Shown here: positions 1-10,740 of the stretch, one piece after another
How the letters are laid out: the number at the start of each line of letters is the position of its first letter
Position numbering within the stretch: position 1 is the first letter of the stretch
DNA from: Musa acuminata AAA Group
Taxonomy: Eukaryota > Streptophyta > Magnoliopsida > Zingiberales > Musaceae
Reading direction: 5' to 3'
Assembly (NCBI RefSeq): GCF_036884655.1
Contig: NC_088345.1
Coordinates: 28,375,501-28,439,500, forward strand
DNA: 64,000 nt
Notes under the pieces: model-generated
What the model saw: only the letters and a program-made list of their open reading frames with translations
Told to the model about the DNA's origin: nothing
Database searches by the model: none
Program-made: the position numbers and the translations under genes

Positions 1-396
1 AACGGCAAAGCACATTTCATCACATAAGTCATTGATGTCAATAGTGTATACGTTGTTTTGTTTTAATGCAATCATAGATATATTTTTGTGTGGTTTTTCA
101 ATGATGCAGGCATTAGATTCAAATCTTATAATATATCCTTTATCACATAATTGACTAATGCTCAAGAGGTTATGTTTTAAACCATCAACTAGTAAAACAT
201 CTTCAATAGAGAGGTTGGATTTGTTACCAATGGTTCCTTTGCCAATGATTTTACCCTTGTTGTTGTCTCCGAAGGTGACATATCCTTCGTCTATGCTAGA
301 GAGCTTAGAAAATTGAGATGGATCTCCGGTCATATGCCTTGAGCATCCACTATCAAGGTACCATTTCTTGCTCCTAGCTTGCAATTGTTTAGTTTT
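1..396 (-). CDS. pol: Copia pol polyprotein, N-terminal part (protease and pre-integrase), partial
   Basis: This 132-codon stretch is open and in the same frame as the upstream gag. It is separated from gag only by the TAG at 397-399. It starts just before the aspartic protease motif WYLDSGCSRHMTGD, where DSG is the active-site triad of Copia proteases. It continues with the Gly-rich GYVTFGDNNKGKI and GLKHNLLSISQLCDKGY stretches typical of the protease to pre-integrase segment of Copia pol. The protease would cleave the Gag-Pol precursor inside the virus-like particle. The ORF is cut by the window edge, so integrase, RT and RNase H are not visible. No stop or frameshift is seen in the visible part. 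It has no ATG near its start, so expression would depend on passing the TAG. Confidence 0.85.
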
Positions 397-1980
397 CTAC
401 AAGAAAGGATGACGTTTAGGTACCCATTTGCTTTTGGGTGCCTCATAAATAGATCTACATTTTCTATCATGTTGCATAGAGTTTATCATGGTTCCTTTAG
501 GAACCCAAATTAATTTGTTTGGACTTATTTTCTTGAATGGACAACAATGTGTCTTGTGTCCAGATTTGCAACAAAAGTTGCACTTGGTTTGGTTTTGAAC
601 ATGTAAGATGGGGCCTTTTACAAAGGTAGTTGGATTTCGGTGAGGACTCCTCACAAATCCAATCCCACTTCTTTTGGGAGCATGACCCTTGTTTGTAAGG
701 ATCATGTTTAATGACTTGCTACCAACCTCGAATTTCTTCAAGGTGTCCTTAAGCAGCAAGTTTTCTTTTTGTATAGTTTCTAAATCATGACATTTGATAC
801 ATGAGTTTAAACTATCATGATGTTCGACTTTTAACTTATCAAACTCACAAGTAAGATTATCATGTACTCTTTTTAGCAACTTGTATTTTCTATTTATAAC
901 TTTGCATTCATCAAATAAATCATGGAAGGCATTTAATAATTCATCGAAAGATAAATCAGCATCTAATAAATCCGTTACCTCCTCTTCGATGGCCATAAAG
1001 GCATAATGAGCAACTTGCTCGGTGTTGGATTCTTCTTCCTCGGATGCGCTCGAATCATCCCATGTTGCTTGGAGCGCCTTCTTTTTTGTTGTTCTTTTCT
1101 TGACTTGGGGACAATCACTTTTGTAATGTCCCGGCTTTTTACATTCATAGCAGATCACTTGGTCCTTCTTAGGTTCAAGTTTATTTTTCACATCGTTTTT
1201 AAACTTGTTTCTTTTGAAGAATTTTTTAAACTTTCTTGTCAACAGTGCCAAGTCATCGTCACAATCCTCATCACTTGAGTTTTCTCTCAAGTGGCATTCA
1301 AAAGTTTTAAGTGCCATATCCTTCCTGTTCTTTGGAAGGATGTCTTCTTGCTCTTCATGAGCTTTGCAGGTCATTTCGTAGGTCATTAATGACCCGATTA
1401 GTTCTTCAAGAGGGAAATTTTGCAGATCTTTTGCCTCTTGAATGGCGGTGACTTTAGGATCCCAACTCTTAGGAAGGGATCTTAGTATCTTATTCACAAG
1501 CTCAAAATCCGAAAAGCTCTTTCCGAGACCTTTTAAACCGTTGACGACATCCGTGAAACGGGTAAACATGTCGCCAATGGTTTCACTCGGTTTCATTCGA
1601 AAAAGTTCAAAAGAATGCAGCAACAGATTGATTTTTGACTCTTTCACTCTACTTGTGCCCTCGTGGGTCACTTCAAGTGTGTGCCAAATATCAAAAGCAG
1701 TTTCGCAAGTTGAAACACGATTAAATTCGTTTTTATCTAGTGCGCAAAATAAGGCATTCATAGCCTTTGCATTAAGAGCGAAAGCCTTCTTTTCCAAATC
1801 GTTCCAATCGATCATTGGAAGAGAAGATTTTGAAAATCCATTTTCAACAAGGTTCCATAGTTCAAAATCCATAGAAATAAGAAAGATCCTCATTCGGGTC
1901 TTCCAGTAAGTGTAGTCCGTTCCACTGAACATGGGTGGACGTGTAATCGAATGCCCCTCTTGGTTTCCGGCGTATGCCAT
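397..1980 (-). CDS. gag: Copia (SIRE-type) Gag, full-length ORF of 527 codons
   Basis: This is the nucleocapsid/capsid precursor that packages element RNA into cytoplasmic virus-like particles. The ATG lies 37 bases inside the primer site and is followed by a start shared with copy B (MAY...NQEGHSITRPPMF). Residues about 20-200 form the alpha-helical Copia capsid-like region (YWKTRMRIFLISMD; ETIGDMFTRFTDVVNGLK; ILRSLPKSWDPKV). A CCHC zinc knuckle lies at C277-C280-H285-C290 and a second at C467-C470-H475-C480. An acidic serine patch (about 309-320) and a leucine-rich, probably coiled-coil stretch (about 335-425) lie between them. The ORF is the only undamaged large gene in the window. It ends at a TAG shared by position with two other copies, after which pol continues in frame. 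Confidence 0.9.
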   Translation of the reverse strand: MAYAGNQEGHSITRPPMFSGTDYTYWKTRMRIFLISMDFELWNLVENGFSKSSLPMIDWNDLEKKAFALNAKAMNALFCALDKNEFNRVSTCETAFDIWHTLEVTHEGTSRVKESKINLLLHSFELFRMKPSETIGDMFTRFTDVVNGLKGLGKSFSDFELVNKILRSLPKSWDPKVTAIQEAKDLQNFPLEELIGSLMTYEMTCKAHEEQEDILPKNRKDMALKTFECHLRENSSDEDCDDDLALLTRKFKKFFKRNKFKNDVKNKLEPKKDQVICYECKKPGHYKSDCPQVKKRTTKKKALQATWDDSSASEEEESNTEQVAHYAFMAIEEEVTDLLDADLSFDELLNAFHDLFDECKVINRKYKLLKRVHDNLTCEFDKLKVEHHDSLNSCIKCHDLETIQKENLLLKDTLKKFEVGSKSLNMILTNKGHAPKRSGIGFVRSPHRNPTTFVKGPILHVQNQTKCNFCCKSGHKTHCCPFKKISPNKLIWVPKGTMINSMQHDRKCRSIYEAPKSKWVPKRHPFL

Positions 1981-2016
1981 CTCTCTTGGGTTTTAATCCT
2001 TTAGAGAGTTAACCGA

Positions 2017-2028
2017 GCTCTGATACCA
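2017..2028 (-). other. Primer-binding site of element A (initiator tRNA-Met)
   Basis: The minus strand reads TGGTATCAGAGC, complementary to the 3' end of plant initiator tRNA-Met, two bases inside the LTR end at 2031. This is where minus-strand DNA synthesis would start. Confidence 0.9.
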
Positions 2029-2150
2029 ATTGTTAGGATCGAGAGCACTAAGAGGGGGGGGGTGAATTAGTGCAGCGGAAATCGTATAATAAATTTAAAA
2101 CCAAAAGCTGCGTTTGTTCAAAAACTATTATGATGCAAAAGCAAATTCTC

Positions 2151-2496
2151 AGTTTGTATCTAAGTGCAGTTTGCGTCTAAGCGCAGATTGCGTCTAAGCG
2201 CAGTTTTGCGTCTAAGCGCAGATTGCGTCTAAGCGCAGTTTTGCGTCTAAGCACAGTTTTGCGTCTAAACTCAGATTTACGTCTAAATGCAGATTTACGT
2301 CTAAACGCAGATTTACGTCTAAACGCAGTTTTACGTCTAAACGTAGTTTTACGTCTAAACGCAGATTTACGTCTAAACGCAGTATTACGTCTAAACGCAG
2401 TTTTACGTCTAAACGCAGTTTTACGTCTAAACGCAGTTTTACGTCTAAACGCAGATTTACGTCTAAACGCAGTTAGACGCAGATTTACGTCTAAAC
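2151..2496. repeat. Tandem 16-18 bp repeat in the transcribed part of LTR A
   Basis: About 18-20 copies of the unit acgtctaaacgcagtttt, with t/a and c/t variants and slightly shorter units at the left end. The 18-bp period keeps reading frames open on both strands and creates artefactual repeat ORFs (RLNADL-type hexapeptides). The array lies downstream of the TATA box in the sense of the LTR and so would be in the leader RNA. Confidence 0.9.
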
Positions 2497-3213
2497 TTTG
2501 AAACTTGTTTGTATACTCGCAGAAGGCAGTATGCAGTTGAAACCAAGACGTAAACGTGAACTGATATCTGATGATTGAGCGAAGAAAGCCGATTTACGTC
2601 TGAATGCAGTTTTACGTCTAAATGTTGAAACTCGTTTGTAAAATCGTAGAGGACAGATTGCAGTTATTAATAGGATTAAAATGTAAGCGTAAACTGCAAC
2701 GAAGCCCGTTCGTAAAAGCACGGAAAACAGATTTGCAGAATCAAACGTAAACGTAAACTGTAATGTATGAAAATACGAGTTTACGTCTGAAAGCAGAATT
2801 GGAAGAACAGCACTTAGAACTTGTTCGTGAAAGCGCAGAGAGCAGTAGTGACGAGGGAGGTTTGCAGTAATGATAAAGTGCTCGAAAATAAACGCAAACC
2901 AGAGATTTAGAGTGGTTCGGTCAGCCTTGACCTACTCCACTTTTGGCTTCCTCCACCGATGAGGTTGCCGACGTCAACTAGGTGCCTTCCTTCAATGGGC
3001 GAAGGCCAAACTTCCCTCTTACAGTTTCTCTCCTTTTGACAGGCTTAGGAGACAACCTTTACAGACCTTTCTCTCCTCACTTTACAGTTGAAAACTTGAA
3101 GAACAGAAGGAGGAGACTCAAGGGCTTTACAACACTTTTGAGCTCTTTAGAATCACAGAAAAGATCACAATTTCGGTATAGGTCTGTGTCTTTTCAGTGC
3201 TGAATGGGTGGGG

Positions 3214-3221
3214 TATTTATA
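3214..3221 (-). promoter_or_regulatory. TATA box of LTR A
   Basis: The minus strand reads GGCCTATAAATACCCC, a sequence kept in nearly all SIRE LTRs of the window. It lies directly downstream of the GC-rich block array. Confidence 0.75.
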
Positions 3222-3289
3222 GGCCCCAACCCAATTCAAAATTCGAGCTCAAAACGATCAAATCGATCAAATCCCAGAATTCTGGGATC

Positions 3290-3870
3290 AGGCGGTTGCA
3301 CCTCTCGACTGGAGAGGTGGCACCGCCTGGCAGAGCTCGAAGACTGAGCTCTGCCGATTGCTTCTTCTCTGCCAGAGCTCGAAGACTGAGCTCAATGGTT
3401 GCATCACCTGGCAGAGCTCGAAGACTGAGCTTGGTGGTTGCATCACCTGGCAGAGCTCGAAATCTGAGCTTGGTGGTTGCATCACTTGGCAGAGCTCCAA
3501 ACTGAGCTCAAGCTGATGCACCATTCTGCCAGAGCTCGAAGACTGAGCTTGGTGAATGCATCACCTGGCAAAGCTCGAGACTGAGCTCAGGCTGATGCAC
3601 CACTCTGCCAAAGCTCGAAGACTGAGCTTGGTGGTTGCATCGCCTGGCAGAGCTCGGAACTTGAGCTCTGGCGGTGCAACCTCTTGGCTGGAGCGGTTGC
3701 ACCTCCCAGCCTTGCAACCCTGGCGGTTGCACCTCCTGGCTGGGGCGGTTGCACCTCCCAGCCCCACAGCCCAGGCGGTTGCACCTCCTGGCTGGGGCGG
3801 TTGCACCTCTCAACCCCCACAGCCCAGGCGGTTGCACCTCCTGGCTGGGGCGGTTGCACCTCCTGGTGCA
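3290..3870. repeat. GC-rich palindromic block array upstream of the LTR A promoter
   Basis: Two kinds of short blocks are interspersed: ggcggttgcacctcc/ggcggtgcaacc blocks, and cagagctcgaagactgagct blocks centred on the GAGCTC palindrome. Spacing is irregular, about 35-60 bases. Spurious ORFs on both strands arise from it and are not listed as genes. Confidence 0.8.
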
Positions 3871-4390
3871 ATCAGGGTCCGAATGGTTCACTCCATTCGA
3901 CCCACTTTGAATCTTTTCAGGGGCCCAATTGCCCCAAGATTAAGCTAATGGGATCACCTCCCATTTTCCTGCTTAATCATCGTGCTAACTACGATTATCT
4001 CTAAGACAACTTCTGCAGCTTGCTCCGATGCGTCAATCGCTTCTTCCGGCGAGTTTCCGGCCAACTTCCGTCGATCAACCGATAACCCTCGGTGATCCTT
4101 CTGCGGACATCCGGCATACTCCTGGACTTTGCGACGATCCACTTGGCGAGTTCCGACGAGCTTCGCTTGGCAAGCTTCTGGACTTCTCGGATCTGTTCTC
4201 TCTGAACCTCCGACGACCGTCCGAACTTCCGTCGAACTCTCGAACTCCCAACGTGATCATGATCTTGACTCCGGCGCAACTCCTGCTGCTTGTCTTAATC
4301 TCATCGTAGTTAATCCTGCACACTTATCTCAACACATAGATTAGATAACAAATGACAATTGACTTCATCATCAAAATCCGAGATTCAACA

Positions 4391-5297
4391 GGTGCAACCG
4401 CCCCAGTCAGGAGGGGCAATCGCCTGATCCCAGAATTATGGGAATTGACAATTTTGAGCTCCAAATTTGAACTAGGTTGGGGCCTATAAATACCCCACCC
4501 ATTCAGCACTGAAAGGTAGCAACTTATACTCGAAATCTTGATATATTTCTGTGATTCTTGGAGCTCAAAATTGTTGTAAAGGCCAAAAGTTCTCCTCCCT
4601 CTATTCTTCAAAGTTTTGAGTTGTAAAGAGAGGAGAAAAAATTTCTGTAAGGGTTATCTCGTAAGCCCGTCAAAAGGAGTGAAACTATAAAAGGGTGGTT
4701 GGCCTTCACCTATTGAAGGAAGGCCTCTAGTTGACGTCGATGACCTCGTCGGTGGAGGAAGCCAAAAGTGGAGTAGGTCAAGATTGACTGAACCACTCTA
4801 AATCTCGGTTTGCATTTCCTTTGAGCATTTTATCTTTACTGCAAACCTCCTAAATAGCTACTGCCTTCTACGCTTTTACGAATGAATTTCTAAGTTCAGA
4901 ACTTTTCGAATCTACGTTTTGACGTAAATTGGCTCTTTCATATGATCATTACATTTCAGTTTACATTTACATCTTGATTTGAATCATAACTGCAAACTGT
5001 CTTCTGCGCATGTATAAAACATATCTCAAAGTTCAGTATCTTCAAAATTGTCATTTAGACGTAAACTGGTTTTATCGTACGAACGTCGCATTTCAATTTG
5101 CGCTTACATTCTGATTTTCGTCATAAACTGCAAACTGCCTTTGTAGATTTACTTTAATGTCATCTCGCTTAATCTTAAGATCGGCTTTTACATTGAAATC
5201 ATTTTTTATCAAACGAACACAGCTTTCGGTTTTAATCGCTGAAAAATTTCCGCTACACTAATTCACCCCCCCCCTCTTAGTGCTCTTGATCCTAACA
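4391..5297 (+). repeat. 5' LTR of element B, 3' portion only
   Basis: It aligns by eye with 11580-12485 of B's 3' LTR with nearly the same length (907 against 906 bases). It contains the TATA box at 4485-4492, the TTGAAGGAAGGCCTC leader segment and the terminal C-tract plus CTCTTAGTGCTCTTGATCCTAACA-type end. The left boundary is the insertion point of A. Confidence 0.88.
4485..4492 (+). promoter_or_regulatory. TATA box in the B 5' LTR remnant
   Basis: GGCCTATAAATACCCC context, identical to the other SIRE LTRs. The upstream enhancer-like part has been separated from it by the insertion of A. Confidence 0.7.
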
Positions 5298-5299
5298 AT

Positions 5300-5311
5300 T
5301 GGTATCAGAGC
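5300..5311 (+). other. Primer-binding site of element B
   Basis: TGGTATCAGAGC, two bases after the LTR end at 5297; complementary to initiator tRNA-Met. Confidence 0.9.
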
Positions 5312-5347
5312 GGGGTTAACTCTCAAACGGATTAAAACCCTAGAGAG

Positions 5348-6931
5348 ATGGCTTACACCAGAAACCAAGAGGGCCATTCTATTACACGTCCACCCATGTT
5401 CAATGGGATGGACTACACCTATTGGAAGACTCGAATGAGGATCTTTCTTATTTCTATGGATTGTGAACTTTGGAATCTTGTCGAAAACGGTTTTTCGAAG
5501 TCTTCTCTTCCAATGATCGATTGGAATGATTTGGAGAAGAAGGCTTTCGCTCTTAATGCAAAGGCTATGAATGCCTTATTTTGTGCACTTGATAAAAACG
5601 AGTTTAATCGTGTTTCGATTTGTGAAACCGCATTTGATATTTCGCACACACTCGAAGTGACTCATGAAGGCACAAGTAGAGTGAAAGAGTCAAAAATCAA
5701 TCTTTTGTTAGACTCTTTTGAACTTTTCCGGATGAAACCGAGAGAGACTATTGGCGACATGTTTACCTATTTCACAGATGTTGTCAATGGTCTAAAAGGA
5801 CTCGGAAAAAGTTTTTCAGATTTTGAGCTCGTAAATAAGATTCTAAGATCCCTTCCTAAGAGTTGGGATCCTAAAGTCACTGCTATTCAAGAGGCAAAAG
5901 ATCTAAACAACTTCCCTCTTAAAGAACTAATTGGGTCATTAATGACCTACGAGATGACTTGCAAAGCTCATGAAGAGCAAGAAGACATCCTTCCAAAGAA
6001 CAGGAAGGATTTGGCACTTAGAACTTTGGAAGACTACTTGAAAGAAAACTCAAGTGATGAGGACTGTGACGATGACTTGGCACTTCTAACAAGAAAATAT
6101 AAAAAATTCATTAAAAGAAACAAGTTTAAGAATGACACAAAAAATAAACTTGAACCCAAGAAGGACCAAGTTTTTTGCTATGAGTGCAAAAAGCCGGGAC
6201 ACTACAAGAGTGATTGTCCCCAAGTCAAAAAGAGAACAACAAAGAAGAAGGCGCTCAAAGCAACATGGGATGATTCGAGCGCGTCCGAAGAAGAGGAGTC
6301 CAACACCGAGCAAGTTGCTCATTACGCCTTAATGGCCATCGGAGAAGAGGTAACGAATTTAATAGTTGCAGATTTATTTTTCGATGAATTATTAAATGCC
6401 TTCAATGACTTATTTGATGAATGCAAAATTATTGGTAGAAAATACAAATTGCTAAAAAAGGAGCATGATAGTCTTACTTGTGATTTTGATAAGTTAAAAA
6501 CTGAATATCATGATAGTTTAAATTCATGCATCAAATGCCATGATCTAGAAACTCTCCAAAAAGAAAACTTGCTACTTAAGGACACCTTGAAGAAATTCGA
6601 GGTTGGTAGCAAGTCATTGAACATGATCCTTGCAAACAAGGGTCACGTTCCCAAAAGAAGTGGAATTGGATTTGTGAGAAGTCCTCACCAAAATCCATCC
6701 ACCTTCATAAAAGGCCCCATCCTACATGTTCGACACCAAAACAAATGCAACTTTTGTTGCAAATTTGGACACAAGACGCATTATTGTCCATTCAAGAAAA
6801 TTAGTCCAAACAAATTGATTTGGGTTCCTAAAGGAACCATGATAAACTCTATTCAACATGAGAAATAATGTAGATCTATCTTTGAGGCACCCAAAAGCAA
6901 ATGGGTACCTAAAAATCATCCTTTCTTGTAG
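5348..6931 (+). pseudogene. gag: Copia Gag of element B, one premature stop
   Basis: Gag precursor closely similar to that of A along its whole length. It has the same start (MAYTRNQEGHSITRPPMF), capsid-like region, first CCHC knuckle (CYECKKPGHYKSDC) and second knuckle (CNFCCKFGHKTHYC). A TAA at 6866-6868 stops it at 506 codons, where A has an open codon. The frame then continues about 20 codons to a TAG at 6929-6931, the same place where A's gag ends. Pol follows in the same frame. The early stop looks like decay, whereas the TAG at 6929 is shared with copies A and F. Confidence 0.88.
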
Positions 6932-9900
6932 AAACCTATACCATCGCAAGCTAGGAGCAAGAGATGGTACCTTGATAGTGGATGCTCAAGGCATATGACC
7001 GGAGATCCATCTCAATTCTCTAAGCTCACTAGCATAGACGAAGGCTATGTCACATTCGGAAACAACAACAAGGGTAAAATCGTTGGCAAAGGAACCATAG
7101 GTAACAAATCCAACTTCTTTATTGAAGATGTTTTGTTAGTTGATGGCTTAAAACATAACCTCTTGAGCATTAGTCAATTATGTGATAAAGGATACATTGT
7201 CAGATTCGAATCTAATGCTTGCATCATTGAAAAACCACACAAAAACATGTCTATGATTGCATTAAAACAAAATAACGTATACACTATTGACATCAATGAT
7301 TTGTGTAATGAAATATGTTTTTCGGTTTTGAATGAGGATGCTTAGCTATGGCATAGAAGATTAGGTCATGCTAGCATGAAACTAATCACTCAAATATCAT
7401 CTAAAGAACTTGTAAGAGGAATTCCTCATATCAAGTTCATCAAAGATAATGTATGTGATGCTTGCCAATTAGGTAAACAAATTAAGGGTAACTTCAACTC
7501 TAAGAATCAAATAAGCACCTCTAGACCCTTACAATTAATCCATATAGACTTGTTCGGACCAATCTCTACATCAAGTCTAGGAGGTAGCAAATACGCCTTC
7601 GTCATTGTGGATGACTATAGCAGATATACATGGACCTACTTCTTAAAATAGAAAAATGAATGCTTTAGATATTTTACCAAGTTTTGTAAACTTGTTCAAA
7701 ATGAAAAGGGTTCCATGATTTCGTCAATTAGAAGTGATCACGGGGGAGAATTTCAAAACTATGATTTCCAAGAATTTTGTGAACTCAATGGATACAACCA
7801 TAATTTCTCTACTCCAAGAAATCCTCAACAAAATAGAGTAGTAGAAAGAAAAAATTGAAATTTACAAGAAATGGCAAGAACCATATTGAATGAACATAGC
7901 TTACCCAAATATTTTTGGGCCGAAGTCGTAAACACCGCATGCTATATTTTGAATAGAGTTCTAGTAAGACCCTTACTCACCAAAACTCCTTATGAGTTAT
8001 GGAACAACAAAAAACCCAATCTTTCATATTTTAAAGTCTTTGGGTGTAAGTGTTTTATCTTGAATGAAAAGGATAACTTAGGAAAATTTGATGCTAAATC
8101 CGATGAAGGAATCTTTCTTGGTTATTCTTCGGTTTTTAAAGCTTTTCGTATCTTCAATAAAAGAACTTTAATTATTGAAGAATCTATTCATGTTGTTTTC
8201 AATGAGATTTTCGAAATCAGGAAAAACGATTTTGATGATGATGTTAATTTTGATTCCTTGAATTTAAATGAAACCCCATCTCCAACTAGCAACTTGGATG
8301 CATCCACTTCCGAAACATCCTTACCCAAGGATTGGAAGTATGTAGATGCTCATCCTAATGAGCTAATCTTAGGAGACACATCAAAGGAGGTTCAAACATG
8401 ATCTTCTCTTAAAAATTTTTGTGCCAACGCCGCTTTTCTCTCCCAAATTGAACCCAAATGTGTTGATGAAGCCATGAAAGATGATTCATGGATTATCGCA
8501 ATGCAAGATGAATTAAATCAATTTGAGAGAAATGAGGTGTGGACGCTTGTTCCTAGGCCTAATGACCATTTAGTTATTGGTACTAAATGGGTCTTTAGAA
8601 ACAAGCAAGATGAAAATGGTATCGTGGTTAGAAACAAGGCTAGATTAGTGGCCAAAGGTTTCAACCAAGAAGAAGGTACCGATTATGAAGAAACCTTCGC
8701 TCCTGTGGCTCGATTAGAAGCCATAAGAATGCTCCTTGCCTACGCTAGTAGTAATAATTTTAAGTTATTTCAAATGGATGTTAAAAGCGCTTTTCTTAAT
8801 GGCTTTATTTCCGAAGAAGTCTATGTTGAACAACCTCCTGGATTTAAAAATAATAGCCTCCCTAATCATGTGTTTAGATTAACTAAAGCTCTCTATGGTT
8901 TAAAACAAGCTCCGAGGGCTTGGTATGAGAGACTTAGTTCTTTTCTTATTGAAAATAATTTTATGAAAGGCAAGGTTGATACTACATTATTCATCAAGAA
9001 TTTTGAAAATAATTTTCTCATTGTTCAGATTTATGTTGATGATATTATCTTTGCTTCTACAAATGAATCTCTTTGTGAATCTTTTGCTAAAACTGAGTCT
9101 TGAATTTGAAATGAGTTTAATGGGAGAGTTAACATTCTTCTTAGGTTTACAAATCAAACAACTAAGCAATGACATCTTTATTAGTCAAACTAAATATATT
9201 ATAAATTTACTAAAAAAGTATAATATGAATAACTCAAAAGCTATTAACACTCCTATGAGCACCTCCACTAAGTTAGAAATTGATGAAAGTGGCGAAAGCT
9301 TCGATCAAAAAACTTATAGGGGTATGATAGGAAATATACTTTACCTCACTGCAACTAGACCAGACATCATGTTCAGTGTAGGACTTTATGCTAGATTTCA
9401 ATCAAACCCTAAGATATCTCATCTCAAAGCAGTTAAAAGAATACTCAGATATCTTAATGGTACCACAAATCTAGGATTATGGTATCCAAAATCAGAGAAT
9501 CTTGAGTTAATTGCTTATGCTGATGCGGACTTTGCTAGCTGTAGACTAGATAGAAAAAGCACATTAGGAACATGTCAATTTTTAGGACATGCCCTTGTTT
9601 CCTAGTCATTTAAGAAACAAAACTCGGTTGCACTATTAACAACCGAAGCTAAATATATTGCAGCAAGTGCATGTTGTGCACAAGTTGTATGGATGAAAAA
9701 CACCTTAGAAGATTATAAAGTTCATCTTAAAAATATTCCCATTAAATGAGATAACACAAGTGCAATATGCTTAACAAAGAATCCTATACAACACTCAAGA
9801 ACAAAACATATTGATATTAGACATCATTTTATACGAGATCATGTTACTAATCATGATGTAATCATAGAGTTCATTGATACTAAACATCAACTAGCCGATA

Positions 9901-9980
9901 TTTTTACAAAACCTCTAAGTGAAGAACAATTTGATTTTATAAGAAGAGAATTAGGAATGTTGATGTGTCCGAATACTTAA
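6932..9980 (+). pseudogene. pol: Copia Pol of element B: protease, integrase, RT, RNase H, decayed
   Basis: Domains in order are aspartic protease (WYLDSGCSRHMTGD near 6960), GAG-pre-integrase (WHRRLGHASMK, about 7350), integrase core (HIDLFGPIS, VDDYSRYTW, then SDHGGEF near 7735), RT ([36 protein letters not shown]; catalytic YVDDI near 9035), and RNase H (YADADFASCRLDRKS near 9520; KHIDIRHHFIRD). In-frame stops occur at about 7343 (TAG for Trp), 7649, 7855, 8399 (TGA, probably from CGA), 9602 (TAG for Trp) and 9747. A frameshift near 9090-9110 follows the RT YVDD region. The terminal stop is at 9978-9980. The frame is otherwise continuous with gag, so the ancestor encoded one Gag-Pol reading frame interrupted by the TAG at 6929. 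Confidence 0.9.
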
Positions 9981-10740
9981 ACTAGTTAAAATTACTTTTC
10001 GGACTTTACTGAATGATCAAATCACTTGATTGCCATGTGTTGAAATGTTTTGATTTTTGAAAAACTGTAGCATAATCTTGTCCGAATACATGAAAGAATT
10101 CATCTCATTTTCGGACCCGCTTAACAGTTGGAATGACAAAAATCAAATACACTCTGATGAAAATTATTTTTTTTCGAAATGGATTTGATAAAATGACTTT
10201 CCTCCTTCATACATAAAGAATTATAACATACAAGGTGAAGAAGTATTCAAAGCATTATATGTATCATGCCTTCCTTTATATGCTTGATAACTTGCTTATA
10301 TTGTTCTTCTGGTATCACATCTACCATGCTTTTTGTTGATGACAAAGGGGGAGAAATATATGAATTGATTTGATGCTATAAACACTGTTGCTATGATTAT
10401 GCCATGCCTGCATCATCAAGAGATATATGAACAGATGCCATATATAGAAATGCAACACTTGCTAAAATATTTGAAATGTGTACATCATGTAATGATATCA
10501 AAATCTTACTTCACAGCTTTACATGTTGATATCTTACAATATGATGAATTACTTCAATTACCATCATTCAAAATTATTATGTAAGAATGAATGTCAAGCC
10601 TTGACATCATCTTCAGAGATGTCACTTGAATTCTTAGGTCTTGAATTCAAGAATGACTTATCTCAAGTTTGGCATGTAGATAGGGGGAGTTAAGATTAAC
10701 TCCATTATCTATTGATTGTCATCATAAAAAAGGGGGAGAT
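9981..10740 (+). other. 3' untranslated internal region of element B
   Basis: About 760 AT-rich bases without a credible ORF. They hold an internal purine tract (gacaaagggggagaaa, 10341-10356), one copy of the GATATCAA...TTGATATC hairpin unit (about 10485-10550), a short palindrome atgtcaagccttgacat (10591-10607) and, at the end, the PPT. No env-like gene is visible, unlike the same region of element F. Confidence 0.75.
10727..10740 (+). other. Polypurine tract of element B
   Basis: AAAAGGGGGAGAT directly precedes the 3' LTR start TGTTGAATC at 10741; plus-strand primer site for reverse transcription. Confidence 0.88.

Larger units (their letters stand above)
1..4390 (-). mobile_element. SIRE-type Copia element A (5' half; continues beyond base 1)
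   Basis: Read on the minus strand this is 5' LTR (2031-4390), initiator-Met primer site (2017-2028), gag (397-1980), then pol running off the left edge. The outer LTR edge at 4390 abuts the middle of another LTR (element B). Position 4391 in B corresponds to position 11580 in B's own 3' LTR, so A appears to have inserted into B's 5' LTR. The expected target-site duplicate of ggtgc (4391-4395) would be off-window. Gag type, LTR length and the ...GATCCTAACA LTR end place it with SIRE/Maximus Copia elements. Confidence 0.88.
2031..4390 (-). repeat. 5' LTR of element A (about 2360 bp)
   Basis: The LTR is bounded by TGTTAGGATC at 2031 and AGATTCAACA at 4390, so on the minus strand it begins TGTTGAATC and ends GATCCTAACA. 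Features in transcription order are a GC-rich array of palindromic blocks (about 3290-3870), the TATA box at 3214-3221, a leader, a tandem 18-bp repeat (2151-2496), and the C-tract plus CTCTTAGTGCTC end shared by all SIRE LTRs here. Its closest relative in the window is the LTR at 62187-64000. Confidence 0.9.

Noticed and set aside
2151..2496. CRISPR-like repeat array (also 28034-28313)
   Set aside because: The units are contiguous, without unique spacers, and lie inside plant LTR sequence.
3197..3948. Many overlapping 60-130 codon ORFs on both strands (similar ones at 13527-13902, 17790-17999, 31186-31476, 36476-36709 and 63127-63554)
   Set aside because: They come from the GC-rich block arrays of LTRs, occur in several frames at once, and encode only low-complexity repeats. 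No start context or family resemblance supports them.
4001..4344. Arg-rich ORFs near LTR ends (also 10787-11212, 13134-13487, 36001-36433, 59577-59810)
   Set aside because: The same segment is open in several frames because of TTCGCCGGAAG-like repeats common to all SIRE LTRs; no conserved protein frame was identified by inspection.
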